A DNA stretch of 64,000 bases from Acidiflorens sp963847715 (GCA_963847715.1 CAWKAZ010000014.1:62001-126000); one strand, 5' to 3'; positions 8,169 to 17,248 are shown, counted from the first letter of the stretch. Numbers and translations are program-made. Notes: generated by a model not told the origin, from the letters alone.

Positions 8169-9209
8169 ATGACATCCAAACCCAATTCGCTGACCTTTCA
8201 GGAACTGATCCTCAAACTCCAGGCTTTTTACGCCGCGCGGGGCGCGGTCATTCAGCAACCCTACGACGTCGAAGTCGGCGCAGGCACCATGGCCCCGGAG
8301 ACATTTCTCCGCGTGCTTGGTCCGAACCCGTACAAGGTCGCCTACGTTCAGCCTTCGCGTCGCCCGGCTGACGGCCGTTATGGCGAGAATCCCAATCGGC
8401 TGTTCAAACACCTGCAGTTGCAGGTGATCCTGAAGCCGCCGCCCGAGAACGTTCAGGAGCTTTACCTCGAATCGCTCGGAGCGATCGGCATCGACTTGCG
8501 CCAGCACGACATCAAGTTCGAAGAAGATAACTGGGAATCGCCAACGCTCGGCGCATGGGGCATCGGGTGGCAAGTGATGCTCGACGGCCTTGAAGTCACG
8601 CAGTTCACCTACTTCCAGCAGTGCGGAGGCGTCGATCTCGACCCCATCTCCGCTGAACTGACCTACGGCCTTGAGCGGCTATGCGCATTCCTGCAAGATG
8701 TGGATTCAATCTACGACATCGTGTGGGCGCGCGATCCCGACACCGGCAGAGAAGTGAAGTATGGAGAGGTGCGCCTGACCGACGAGCAGCAGTTCTCCGT
8801 CTACAACTTCGAGGCGGCAGATGTGCCGAGCGCGTGGAAACATTTCGAATTGTGCGAGGCCGAGTGCAAGCGGCTGATTGATCGCTATGCCGCGTTGAGC
8901 AAGGATAGCGCCAAGAGCGAAGGCGACGGCCACGATATTGCGCGCGAGAAGTCGCGGTTTCCGCTCCTCGGCGCCTACGATCTGTGCCTGAAGTGCTCGC
9001 ACTATTTCAATATTCTCGATGCACGTGGAGCGATTTCAGTCACCGAGCGCGTCGGCGTCATCGCCCGGGTGCGGGCGCTGGCAGTAGGCATCGCAAAGGC
9101 CTGGATGGACCAGCAATTTCCGAGTGAAAAAAAAAGTGAAAAGCGCGGCGAGGGCGCAAAGCCAGCGAATGAAGGGAAGAGGGATCGCCTTGCTTACGTG
9201 GTCACATAG
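8169..9209 (+). CDS. glyQ: Glycyl-tRNA synthetase alpha subunit
   Basis: This is the catalytic alpha chain of the alpha2beta2 class II glycyl-tRNA synthetase. It is recognised by LTFQELILKLQAFYAARG at the N-terminus, MAPETFLRVLGP, AYVQPSRRPADGRYGENPNR, and WGIGWQVMLDGLEVTQFTY. The 346 residues exceed the usual 290-300. The excess is a lysine- and glutamate-rich tail (about 315-346) encoded just before a large inverted repeat, so the C-terminus may have been extended by sequence drift. Its partner glyS follows after 259 bases filled by that repeat. Confidence 0.96.
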   Translation: MTSKPNSLTFQELILKLQAFYAARGAVIQQPYDVEVGAGTMAPETFLRVLGPNPYKVAYVQPSRRPADGRYGENPNRLFKHLQLQVILKPPPENVQELYLESLGAIGIDLRQHDIKFEEDNWESPTLGAWGIGWQVMLDGLEVTQFTYFQQCGGVDLDPISAELTYGLERLCAFLQDVDSIYDIVWARDPDTGREVKYGEVRLTDEQQFSVYNFEAADVPSAWKHFELCEAECKRLIDRYAALSKDSAKSEGDGHDIAREKSRFPLLGAYDLCLKCSHYFNILDARGAISVTERVGVIARVRALAVGIAKAWMDQQFPSEKKSEKRGEGAKPANEGKRDRLAYVVT

Positions 9210-9221
9210 AATCCAAATTTC

Positions 9222-9458
9222 TGTCATCCTGAGCGGAGTGAACACTTCGCAACGCGAAGTTTGCTCGGAGTCGAAGGACCCCTGCACCCTGAGCAGCGTT
9301 GCAAGCGCGTCAGGGCATTCTCACCGTGCCGCGCATGCTGAATTGAATGCATCGTGAGAACTCCCCGCCCCGCCGGTGAAGAAGTAAGCGGAATAGGGGT
9401 CCTTCGACTTCGCGGAACGATTCGCTTCGCAAATCGTTCTGCTACGCTCAGGATGACA
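9222..9458. repeat. Long inverted repeat between glyQ and glyS (TGTCATCCTGAGCG arms)
   Basis: The outer arms TGTCATCCTGAGCG (9222-9235) and CGCTCAGGATGACA (9445-9458) are exact reverse complements. So are the inner segments GTCGAAGGACCCC (9270-9282) and GGGGTCCTTCGAC (9396-9408). The whole unit is about 237 bp, with no coding potential I trust, and it separates two genes that are normally adjacent. Repeats with this signature are widespread in Acidobacteriota genomes as far as I know. Confidence 0.8.
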
Positions 9459-9468
9459 ACGAAAAGAT

Positions 9469-11619
9469 ATGCCTGACTTTCTACTCGAAATCGGATGTGA
9501 AGAAATCCCGGCGCGGATGATCGATGCCGCGTCTCGCGAGTTGCGCGAAAAAGTGACCACGCTGCTGCAGCGTGAGCGGCTCGAACCGGCAGGCGCGATT
9601 TCAAATCTCGACACGCCCCGCCGTCTGGCCATCCTCGCCTCCGGTATCCCCGCCTCGCAACCGGACATCACCGAGCAACTCAACGGCCCCTCCGCGCAAG
9701 TCGCATACAAAGATGGCCAGCCAACTCCGGCGGCGCATGCATTCGCCAAGAAGGTCGGGGTGAATGTCGGCAAACTGGAGATGGTCAATACTCCGAAGGG
9801 CGAATATTTATCTGCAACCGTCTTGCGGAAAGGCCGTCCTGCCTCCGAGATTCTTGCCGAAACTCTGGCCAAGGAAATCTCGTCGCTCTATTGGCCGAAG
9901 AACATGTACTGGCGCAAACGCGGAGAAGTTTTTGTTCGCCCCGTGCGCTGGCTGGTCGCGATGCTCGACGAGCAGATCATTCCGTTGGAACTGTTCGGCA
10001 TCTCCGCCGGCAATACTTCGCGCGGACATCGCATTATCAGCAGCGGGCCAGTGACGGTTTCGAAGCCCAGCGATTACGTCGAAACCCTGCGCGGAGCCAA
10101 GGTTCAGGGTTCAACCGAACGCGAACACGTAATCCGCAAAGCGCTCGACGCCGCGACTCGTACCATCCCCGGCGCGCGCTGGCGGGAAGACAAGCCTCTT
10201 GTCGCAACCGTTGTGAACCTGACCGAATTCCCCTCGGCGATTCTCGGCAGCTTCGATCCTGAATTCCTCGATCTGCCCGAGGAAGTTCTCGTAACCGTGA
10301 TGCGCGACCATCAGAAATATTTCGCGATCGAAGACGCGAATGGAAAACTCCTGCCGCATTTCCTTGCAGTGTTAAACACGGGAAGTGATTCCGACGGACT
10401 CATTCGCCATGGCAACGAACGCGTACTGCGCGCCCGCTTCAACGATGCCCGCTTCTTCTGGCAAACCGACCAGAAACAGAGCCTGCGCCAGCGCGTCGAT
10501 TTACTTCGCAATGTCACCTTCCAGAAAGATCTCGGCAGCTATTACGACAAGACGATGCGCGTGCAGCGCATGGCCAGCTGGTTGGCGGAGATCGTCAAGC
10601 AAAATGGCGTGGCCATCCGGCCTGGTGTGATCCATAAAGCGGCCCTGCTGTCGAAGACCGATCTCACCACAGAACTCGTCAAGGAATTCACCGAACTTCA
10701 GGGCATCGTCGGCGGCCTCTACGCGCGCGTGCAGGAACTGGACGAAGGCTTGAAGCCCGACGTGAAGATGGAGATCTCGCGGGCGATTTACGACCACTAC
10801 AAGCCCGAGTCGATGGAAGACGAAGCTCCGGCGACGGTCGAGGGCGCGGTGCTTTCCATCGCCGACAAGGCAGACTCGATTGCCGGAATGTTTGCTCTCG
10901 GACTCATCCCGAGCGGATCGAAAGATCCATTCGCTCTACGCCGCCAGGCGAACGGCATCGTGAAGACGATCGCCGAGCACAAACTGCCGCTCCGTCTCTC
11001 CGAGATCATGGACGACGCGCGCGGCCGCTACAAAGGATCGGAAGCGGAGAAGAAGTTCTCCAATAACGCCTATGCAGAATCGGTTCGCGCTTTCTTTCGT
11101 GAACGCTTAGAGTTTTACTTGAAGGATGCACGCGGCTACGCATACGACGTAGTCAGTGCCGTCTTGGCGGTCGATTCTGACGACGTGGTCGATGCCGCGG
11201 CGCGTGCCGAGGCGGTCAGCAAAGTGCGAGGCTCGGCGGATTTCGAATCGATTTCCGGCGCGTTCAAGCGAATGAAGAATATTCTCCGCCAGGCATCTGA
11301 AAAGACGAAGGTTATCGCGATGCGGGTTGATCCTGCTGGTCTCCGCGAAGACTCTGAGAAAGAACTTGCCGCGCTGATCCCGCAAACGGTGGCGACCGTT
11401 GAAAAACGGCGTGCGGCGCGCGATTACGAAGGAGCGCTTCTCGAAATCGCGAAGCTTCGTCCGGCAATCGACAAGTTTTTCGACAAGGTAATGGTCATGG
11501 TGGAGGACGACAACCTGCGCGCCAACCGCCTCGCTCTCCTCCAGACGGTGGTAAAGGAATTCTCGACGATCGCGGACTTCTCCGAGATCGTGACCGAAGG
11601 CAAGGAATCTGCGAAATAA
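9469..11619 (+). CDS. glyS: Glycyl-tRNA synthetase beta subunit
   Basis: This is the beta chain of tetrameric glycyl-tRNA synthetase, which binds the tRNA. The 716 residues fit the family. It opens with PDFLLEIGCEEIPARMI, and contains YWPKNMYWRKRGEVFVRPVRW, PEEVLVTVMRDHQKYF and LLPHFLAVLNTG, and later DPFALRRQANGIVK. The HD-like and anticodon-binding parts lie in the C-terminal third. The start ATG follows the repeat directly by ten bases, so its upstream signals lie in the repeat arm. The ppdK gene begins 13 bases after the stop, so the two are probably cotranscribed. Confidence 0.96.
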   Translation: MPDFLLEIGCEEIPARMIDAASRELREKVTTLLQRERLEPAGAISNLDTPRRLAILASGIPASQPDITEQLNGPSAQVAYKDGQPTPAAHAFAKKVGVNVGKLEMVNTPKGEYLSATVLRKGRPASEILAETLAKEISSLYWPKNMYWRKRGEVFVRPVRWLVAMLDEQIIPLELFGISAGNTSRGHRIISSGPVTVSKPSDYVETLRGAKVQGSTEREHVIRKALDAATRTIPGARWREDKPLVATVVNLTEFPSAILGSFDPEFLDLPEEVLVTVMRDHQKYFAIEDANGKLLPHFLAVLNTGSDSDGLIRHGNERVLRARFNDARFFWQTDQKQSLRQRVDLLRNVTFQKDLGSYYDKTMRVQRMASWLAEIVKQNGVAIRPGVIHKAALLSKTDLTTELVKEFTELQGIVGGLYARVQELDEGLKPDVKMEISRAIYDHYKPESMEDEAPATVEGAVLSIADKADSIAGMFALGLIPSGSKDPFALRRQANGIVKTIAEHKLPLRLSEIMDDARGRYKGSEAEKKFSNNAYAESVRAFFRERLEFYLKDARGYAYDVVSAVLAVDSDDVVDAAARAEAVSKVRGSADFESISGAFKRMKNILRQASEKTKVIAMRVDPAGLREDSEKELAALIPQTVATVEKRRAARDYEGALLEIAKLRPAIDKFFDKVMVMVEDDNLRANRLALLQTVVKEFSTIADFSEIVTEGKESAK

Positions 11620-11632
11620 GAAAAGGACATAT

Positions 11633-14449
11633 ATGGCAACGACGACTCTCCCCGATACCGAAATCATGAATTCAAAATCAGAAGCTACGAAATCCGCGAC
11701 TACCAAACCAGCCGCCACGAAGTACGTCTACTCCTTCGGCGGAGGCAAGGCCGACGGCAACGGCAAAATGAAAGACGTTCTCGGCGGCAAGGGTGCCGGC
11801 CTCGCCGAGATGACGAATGCCAGCCTTCCCGTGCCTCCCGGTTTCACCATCCAGACGGAAGCCTGCCGAGAATACATGCGCCAGGGCGCCGTTTCGAAGG
11901 ACGTCGATCGCCAGATGGAAGAAGCGCTGACGAAGCTCGAAAGCCTTCAAGGTCAGAAACTCGGCAAAGGCGATAATCCGTTGCTGGTGAGCGTCCGTTC
12001 CGGAGCGAAGTTTTCCATGCCCGGCATGATGGATACGATCCTCAACCTCGGCCTCAACGATCAGAGCGTCGAAGCCCTCGCCAAGCGCAGCAGCAACCCG
12101 CGCTTTGCTTATGACTCCTACCGCCGCCTGATTCAGATGTTCGGCAACGTCGTACTCGACATCGAGAAGTCAGTGTTCGACGAGATTTTCGACGCCAAGA
12201 AAAAGCAGAAGAAGACCAAGCTCGACACCGATCTCGACGCCAAGGCGTTGCAAGAAGTAATTGTCGATTACAAGAAAGCTGTCAAAAAGCACGCCAAGCG
12301 TGACTTTCCGCAGGATGCGAACGAGCAGCTCGTAATGGCGCGCGATGCCGTATTTCGCTCCTGGCAGAACGATCGCGCCAAGCACTATCGCCGCATCAAC
12401 AATATCGATGACATGCTCGGAACCGCGGTCAACGTCCAGGCCATGGTTTTTGGCAACCTCGGAGAAACCAGTGGCACGGGCGTGGGCTTCACGCGCAACC
12501 CCGCAAATGGCACGAAAGAATTTTATGGAGAATTCCTGCTGAACGCGCAAGGCGAAGACGTGGTATCAGGCGTGCGCACTCCGGTTCCAATCCTCGAACT
12601 CGAAAAGGTCATGCCCGATGTCTACAACCAGCTCCGCGACATCACGACGCGGCTGGAGAAGCACTACAAAGACATGCAGGATTTCGAGTTCACCATTCAG
12701 GATCGCAAGCTCTACATGCTGCAGACGCGCAACGGCAAGCGCACCGGCTTGGCCGCAGTCCGCGTGGCTTTGCAGATGGTGGAAGAAGGCCTCATCACCA
12801 AAGAGGAGGCGATCTTCCGCGTCGATCCGAACCAGCTTTATGACTTCCTCGTTCCGCGACTCGATGAAAAGGGAAGCAAGGTCGAAGTACTGGCGAAAGG
12901 CCTGCCCGCCTCACCCGGCGCGGCTGTCGGAATCATTGTCTTTACCGCCGACGAAGCCGTAGAGAAAGCCGGACACGAACGCAATGTTCCCGTCATTCTT
13001 GTACGTGCCGAAACCACGCCTGAAGATATTCACGGCATGGAAGTCGCCAAGGGCATTCTCACTTCGCGCGGCGGCATGACGAGCCACGCGGCCGTGGTCA
13101 CGCGGGGTATGGGCAAGTGCTGTGTGGCTGGGGCAGGCGACATTGATGTCGACGAAAAGAAGCGCGAGATGCGTGTCAAAGGCCAGACTTTCCGCGCCGG
13201 CGACTGGATCTCGCTCGACGGCACGACGGGCCGCGTGATCAAAGGCAAGCTGAACACGCTTGATCCGTCTCCCGACGATCCCGAACTCCAGAAGTTCATG
13301 GACTGGGCTGACCCGTACCGCACCATTAAAGTTCGCGCCAACGCCGATATTCCACGCGATGCCGTTCAGGCCCGCACATTCGGAGCCGAGGGCATCGGTC
13401 TCTGCCGCACCGAGCACATGTTCTTCGGCGAGCAGAAGATTCCACACATGCGCGCGATGATTCTTGCCGACAACGAAAAAAATCGCCGCGCCGCGCTCAA
13501 GAAACTGCTCCCCATGCAGCGCAAGGATTTTGACGGCGTCTTCCGTGCCATGGACGGATTCCCCGTCACTATCCGCACGCTCGATCCTCCGCTGCACGAA
13601 TTCCTGCCGCGTCGCGAAGACCTGATGGTCGATATCGCGACTCTGCAATACGCCGACGCGAAGCACAAGAAATCGCTCATCGCGAAGTATCGCGACTACG
13701 GTGCGAAGGTGGTGGGCGACCTGAAGAAGCTCATGCCCATGCTCCTCAGCCGTGTCGAGCAACTCCATGAAGTCAACCCCATGCTCGGACATCGCGGCTG
13801 CCGTCTCGGCATCACCTATCCAGAAATTACTGAGATGCAGGCGCGCGCCATCTTCGAAGCCGCGGTTGCGGTTGCGAAAGACGGTGTCAAAGTGTTCCCC
13901 GAAGTGATGATCCCGCTGACCGCCACCGTGAACGAAATGGCAAACCAAGCTGCGATCGTCAACCGCGTCGCTAAGGAAGTGTTCAAGGAAAAGGGACGTA
14001 GCGTGGAATACCTCGTGGGCACGATGATCGAGTTGCCACGCGCCGCTCTGATCGCCGGTGAGATGGCCAAGGAAGCCGAGTTCTTCTCCTTCGGCACCAA
14101 CGACCTCACGCAGACCACCTGGGGTTTCTCACGCGACGACGTCAACAAAATTCTGCCCACCTACCTCGCGGACGGAATCATCAAGCAGGATCCATTCGCA
14201 GTGCTAGATCAGGAAGGCGTTGGACAACTGGTCAAGATGGCAACGGAGCGCGGACGCAATACGCGTCCGACTCTAAAGGTTGGCATCTGCGGCGAACACG
14301 GCGGTGAACCATCATCAGTTGAGTTCTGCTACCGCACCGGACTCAACTACGTTTCCTGCTCACCGTTCCGCGTGCTGACGGCGCGTCTGGCGGCGGCGCA
14401 GGCGGCGGCAGGCGACAAACTCAAAGTCGAAGCCGGACGCACGAAATAA
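11633..14449 (+). CDS. ppdK: Pyruvate, phosphate dikinase
   Basis: PPDK interconverts pyruvate + ATP + Pi and PEP + AMP + PPi, linking glycolysis and gluconeogenesis. The 938 residues include an N-terminal ATP-grasp part (GGKGAGLAEMT, VSVRSGAKFSMPGMMDTIL), the phospho-carrier domain with catalytic H485 in GGMTSHAAVVTRG, and a C-terminal PEP/pyruvate barrel (GTNDLTQTT, and CGEHGGEP with C886). About 30 residues rich in Thr, Ala and Lys precede the usual start. The start has a good AAGGA Shine-Dalgarno. A strong terminator follows. PEP made here could feed the PTS at the far right of the window. Confidence 0.96.
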   Translation: MATTTLPDTEIMNSKSEATKSATTKPAATKYVYSFGGGKADGNGKMKDVLGGKGAGLAEMTNASLPVPPGFTIQTEACREYMRQGAVSKDVDRQMEEALTKLESLQGQKLGKGDNPLLVSVRSGAKFSMPGMMDTILNLGLNDQSVEALAKRSSNPRFAYDSYRRLIQMFGNVVLDIEKSVFDEIFDAKKKQKKTKLDTDLDAKALQEVIVDYKKAVKKHAKRDFPQDANEQLVMARDAVFRSWQNDRAKHYRRINNIDDMLGTAVNVQAMVFGNLGETSGTGVGFTRNPANGTKEFYGEFLLNAQGEDVVSGVRTPVPILELEKVMPDVYNQLRDITTRLEKHYKDMQDFEFTIQDRKLYMLQTRNGKRTGLAAVRVALQMVEEGLITKEEAIFRVDPNQLYDFLVPRLDEKGSKVEVLAKGLPASPGAAVGIIVFTADEAVEKAGHERNVPVILVRAETTPEDIHGMEVAKGILTSRGGMTSHAAVVTRGMGKCCVAGAGDIDVDEKKREMRVKGQTFRAGDWISLDGTTGRVIKGKLNTLDPSPDDPELQKFMDWADPYRTIKVRANADIPRDAVQARTFGAEGIGLCRTEHMFFGEQKIPHMRAMILADNEKNRRAALKKLLPMQRKDFDGVFRAMDGFPVTIRTLDPPLHEFLPRREDLMVDIATLQYADAKHKKSLIAKYRDYGAKVVGDLKKLMPMLLSRVEQLHEVNPMLGHRGCRLGITYPEITEMQARAIFEAAVAVAKDGVKVFPEVMIPLTATVNEMANQAAIVNRVAKEVFKEKGRSVEYLVGTMIELPRAALIAGEMAKEAEFFSFGTNDLTQTTWGFSRDDVNKILPTYLADGIIKQDPFAVLDQEGVGQLVKMATERGRNTRPTLKVGICGEHGGEPSSVEFCYRTGLNYVSCSPFRVLTARLAAAQAAAGDKLKVEAGRTK

Positions 14450-14470
14450 AGATTGCAACGCTGTTTAACG

Positions 14471-14502
14471 AAGGCCCAGTCGAAAAAACTGGGCCTTCTT
14501 TT
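14471..14502 (+). terminator. Rho-independent terminator after ppdK
   Basis: AAGGCCCAG (14471-14479) pairs perfectly with CTGGGCCTT (14489-14497) across a nine-base loop and is followed by CTTTT. It lies 21 bases after the ppdK stop codon and ends the glyS-ppdK unit. Confidence 0.88.
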
Positions 14503-14636
14503 CGCGATAACAAACCACCGAGCTCGTCCACCTAGTTCGCGCGCATGTCGGGCGCAGGTTGCGTTGGCACCCAGATGTCAGGAAAAGCTGTAGGTTCGGC
14601 GAGCGCATCTGGCGACGGTGTGGCGGTGGATGGTGC

Positions 14637-15230
14637 TTAGTTAACTCTTTGCAGCCGGTTGATCAGTTTCTGCGCGAGGTTTTCCTCGGACTCAGACCAG
14701 AGCAAGCGCCCCGTTGCTCCCGAATGTTTTTCTACCTTGGCAGTGAACTCAACCAGTTTCTGAACGTTGCTGCGGACATTTCGCTCTGCCTCGGCTGTAA
14801 ACTCGACTTCCTCGTGCAGGAAAGAAGTATCCAGCCCAAAATCAATTTGAATGTGCCCCGTCTCTTCGGCGGCCTGTTCTTCAAACTCCAGACCGTGCGC
14901 GGTAAGACGTATGAGCGAAGGCTGCAGCACCCATTTCTCCGCGCCCTCGGGCGGAGTCCACAAATCCCAATAAGCCTCAAAAATGTAGGCGTAGTCGTCG
15001 TGCAGAAGTTCCGCAACTTCGCCAACAGCTTCCTCCGGCGCAACTCCAGGACGATAGCGTCGCTCAAGAATCGTAGGCTTGCTCCACGAGACGGGTTGGA
15101 TGGCGGTGTAGGTCACTCCCTCGCGCGCCGGCGAAAACGGAATTTGCCGAAGCACGCTGACCGTCAGCGGCAACATTTCTGCCTCGTCGAAACTGGGAAA
15201 CCATAAACTCAGATAGAGGGAGTCAGCCAT
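14637..15230 (-). CDS. Protein of unknown function, 197 residues
   Basis: I do not recognise this protein. It is soluble, acidic, without signal peptide or membrane segment. It starts ADSLYLSLWFPSFDEAEML, has a central aromatic patch (HDDYAYIFEAYWDLWTPPEGAEKW) and ends in a helical, charged stretch (EAERNVRSNVQKLVEF). Codon use and the clean start favour this strand over the overlapping frame on the other strand. It is convergent with ppdK and divergent from tRNA-Glu. The composition suggests a cytoplasmic protein of the ordinary genome, not of the island. Confidence 0.7.
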   Translation of the reverse strand: MADSLYLSLWFPSFDEAEMLPLTVSVLRQIPFSPAREGVTYTAIQPVSWSKPTILERRYRPGVAPEEAVGEVAELLHDDYAYIFEAYWDLWTPPEGAEKWVLQPSLIRLTAHGLEFEEQAAEETGHIQIDFGLDTSFLHEEVEFTAEAERNVRSNVQKLVEFTAKVEKHSGATGRLLWSESEENLAQKLINRLQRVN

Positions 15231-15311
15231 ATCTGCATTTTAGATGGAAGAGGCGTGGACTTCGATCGTCAAAATTGTCGATGCCGCTCGCGGATGCGGG
15301 CCAGACGCGTT

Positions 15312-15340
15312 TTGACGCGGAAAAAACCGCCTGTTAGTAT
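15312..15340 (+). promoter_or_regulatory. Sigma-70-type promoter of tRNA-Glu
   Basis: TTGACG (15312-15317) and TAGTAT (15335-15340) are separated by exactly 17 bases and lie 35 bases before the mature tRNA. Confidence 0.7.
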
Positions 15341-15375
15341 GAACTTCGGCGGCACAGAACCATTCTCACCGTAGA

Positions 15376-15453
15376 GTCCCCGTCGTCTAGCCTGGCCTAG
15401 GACATCGCCCTTTCACGGCGGTAACACGGGTTCAAATCCCGTCGGGGACGCCA
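15376..15453 (+). tRNA. tRNA-Glu (anticodon UUC)
   Basis: The acceptor GTCCCCG (15376-15382) pairs with CGGGGAC (15443-15449). The anticodon stem TCGCC/GGCGG encloses the loop CTTTCAC with anticodon TTC at 15412-15414. The T arm carries GGGTTCAAATCCC. The discriminator is G and the CCA end is encoded (15451-15453). A decayed recombinase reads toward its 3' end, as expected of an integration target. Confidence 0.96.
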
Positions 15454-16270
15454 ATGATGAGTTCGTCAGCGAAAAGTGCTTCAAGTTGTAGAAGCAAACG
15501 GCGGTTAGGCGTCTCAAAGTACCCTCTTTCTGCCGAGTACACCAAACCCTCTGGATAGAACACTTTCTGGATCTCGATCTTGTGATGGAAGCTGGCACGT
15601 CTCCAGACCTCTCCGAAAGTCGATTCCTCTTCGTCGTCCTGTTTGATTAACTCCTCCATCGTTAAAGACTCTGAATCCAAAGCCTTTTCCTCTGCCTCGA
15701 TCTTCAAAATTTCGGGCGTCCACACTCTCGCGCATGATCTTGTAATCAGCAGCATTGATCTCCCCCGTGAGTTTTGATTCAATCAGCTCCGTCTCAAAGT
15801 CACCTGCTCGGTCATGCGTCTGCTGAGCACTCTGGCGTCGTCAGCAATCGTCTGCTTGCGTCCGGCCCATGCGTGAGCCGCCACCGAGGGCAGCTTCGCC
15901 AGCATCCTCGCCGTTCGTACGTGCATAGCTAGAAGTTCGAAATACTTGAATTCGGCAGTGTCGCGGGGCACCGTGACTTTATTCTTGCATTGCTGGTTCC
16001 AGCACCAGTAGTAGGCGAGCTTCTTGGCATTTCCTCCCCTCGACCACCCCGCCGTGAGGTTCTTGTTGCACGAACAGCGTCGAATGAACCCCTTCAGAGG
16101 GAAATCCTCATTTACCCGTTTGTGGGGGACGCGCCCAGTTGTCTTCCCGTCGAGTCTCTCCTGCACGCGGTCAAACAGTTCCTGACTGATGAGAGCTTCG
16201 TGGTACTTACAAGGCTTTTCGAGGCCACCCGCGTCTATAAGTTGCTGTAATTCCAATTCCCTGTGGGCTC
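15413..16270 (-). pseudogene. Remnant of a large serine recombinase (C-terminal half, frameshifted)
   Basis: The leftward reading begins in the recombinase domain (ALISQELFDRVQERLDGK), then a zinc-ribbon with PLKGFIRRCSCNKNLTAGW and YYWCWNQQCKNK. After about 15800 homology moves to a second frame (ETELIESKLTGEINAADYK, the coiled-coil part). It then returns to the first frame (EVWRRASFHHKIEIQKVFYP, EGLVYSAERGYFETPNRR). The last part seems to be in a third frame, whose tail (ASPTGFEPVLPP) is antisense to tRNA-Glu. The N-terminal resolvase domain with its catalytic serine is absent: an in-frame TGA sits at 16269-16271. The gene is dead. Large serine recombinases integrate phages and islands. Confidence 0.85.
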
Positions 16271-16291
16271 ATAAACTGCCGCTCCCTTGAA

Positions 16292-17209
16292 TCAGGGCAG
16301 GACTCTCTTTACAAATCTGCGTGCAGAGTCACGCACCGCTTTATCGTTACCCTCGATCCTGTTTTCAGAGCGGTGCGCCGGAAAAGGCAAGTCGTTTGCG
16401 TAGATGTGGAAGGCGATCGTCTGTTTTTCTGCTGGAGAGGAGGATACCGGATGTATCGCCGCGTCCGCGCTCCACGCATCGATTGGGACCCTGGATATTT
16501 GCGGTCGTAACTCAATTGCGCTAGGAGCGCTGCTATCTCCAGAAAAAAGCGTGGTTTCGAGAAGGTCAGTTTTTTCATCCGGCACGATGGCGACAGACCC
16601 GTTTTCGCGATCCAGAGTGTAGAAGAGCCGCAACCGGCCACGCGACGTGAATGCCTGGCGCTGTCCAGCGATGTACTGAACGACGCCCCGATCAAAAAGC
16701 CCTAGCAGAAACCATTGCCGAAGTGCGACGCGTACGCTCCGCACCGCTATGCTTTTTCGCGAGGCGGTGAAGATTGCATGAACGCCCACTCCGCGATCTG
16801 TCGCACCAATCGTGATCGTAAGCTCCGCCGTGTCCCGGTGCTCTGTAACTATCGGCATCGATGTCACGCGAAGCGTAACTCGCTCCGGTCTGCTCTCCAG
16901 CACCTCAACGCGGCTCCTGACCTTGCCGGCTGCACTTCCATCGTCAAAGCAAACGCCGTCCGATGCGAGCAGATTGATGCCAAAGATATGGCTCCCGGTA
17001 TGATCTGCCGCCAGGCGCGAGATCCTGTGATTCGTTCGATCGAAAACCATCTCGAGGTAGTCGTTCGAAAGCGTTACTTGATTGTCACTTTCGCCAAAGG
17101 AAACGAGATGAGAACGAGCCGAAGCGAGTCCGGCAGCCGGGAAGATAAGCACAATGTAAAGGGCGATCGCGAACCCTTTGGAGGTGGCCTTGCGCAGAAA
17201 CGATTTCAT
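16292..17209 (-). CDS. Exported protein of unknown function, beta-rich, possibly 3'-truncated
   Basis: I do not recognise a named family. A signal peptide is clear (FAIALYIVLIFPAAGLASA), followed by about 270 residues of alternating strands (VTLSNDYLEMVFDRTNHRI, GKVRSRVEVLESRPERVTL, RLRLFYTLDRENGSVAIVP). This resembles the beta-sandwich (galactose-mutarotase-like) domain that often precedes the catalytic domain in secreted glycoside hydrolases and lyases. The start ATG at 17209 is preferred; an upstream in-frame ATG at 17230 lies inside a 27-bp palindrome. The stop lies only about 20 bases from the broken end of the recombinase, so the C-terminus may have been cut by the same deletion. It follows the GH27 gene on the same strand. 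Confidence 0.6.
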   Translation of the reverse strand: MKSFLRKATSKGFAIALYIVLIFPAAGLASARSHLVSFGESDNQVTLSNDYLEMVFDRTNHRISRLAADHTGSHIFGINLLASDGVCFDDGSAAGKVRSRVEVLESRPERVTLRVTSMPIVTEHRDTAELTITIGATDRGVGVHAIFTASRKSIAVRSVRVALRQWFLLGLFDRGVVQYIAGQRQAFTSRGRLRLFYTLDRENGSVAIVPDEKTDLLETTLFSGDSSAPSAIELRPQISRVPIDAWSADAAIHPVSSSPAEKQTIAFHIYANDLPFPAHRSENRIEGNDKAVRDSARRFVKRVLP

Positions 17210-17221
17210 GCGAGATTCTCG

Positions 17222-17248
17222 GCCAGGCATTCCCCGGGAATACCTGGC
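17222..17248. promoter_or_regulatory. 27-bp palindrome between GH27 and the following gene
   Basis: GCCAGGcATTCCC and GGGAATaCCTGGC are reverse complements with one mismatch around a single central C. It could be an operator for the gene starting at 17209 or an RNA hairpin between the two genes. Neither side shows a T-run of five or more, so a classic terminator is less likely. Confidence 0.45.

Noticed and set aside
12911..13948. Leftward open frame of 345 codons inside ppdK
   Set aside because: It lies fully antisense to the catalytic part of ppdK and shows no family motif.
14559..15206. Rightward open frame of 215 codons opposite the 197-residue unknown gene
   Set aside because: The leftward frame has a clean start at a promoter-sized gap and a more protein-like composition; the rightward one is rich in Arg, Cys and Ser.
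15432..15782. Apparent separate 116-residue leftward gene next to tRNA-Glu
   Set aside because: It is one fragment of the frameshifted recombinase, in the same frame as the upstream fragment after a single stop codon, and its end lies antisense to the tRNA.
16257..16330. Search for a second copy of the tRNA-Glu 3' end (att site) near the recombinase
   Set aside because: No repeat of the T-arm/acceptor sequence was found by eye here or elsewhere in the window; it may lie beyond the right edge.
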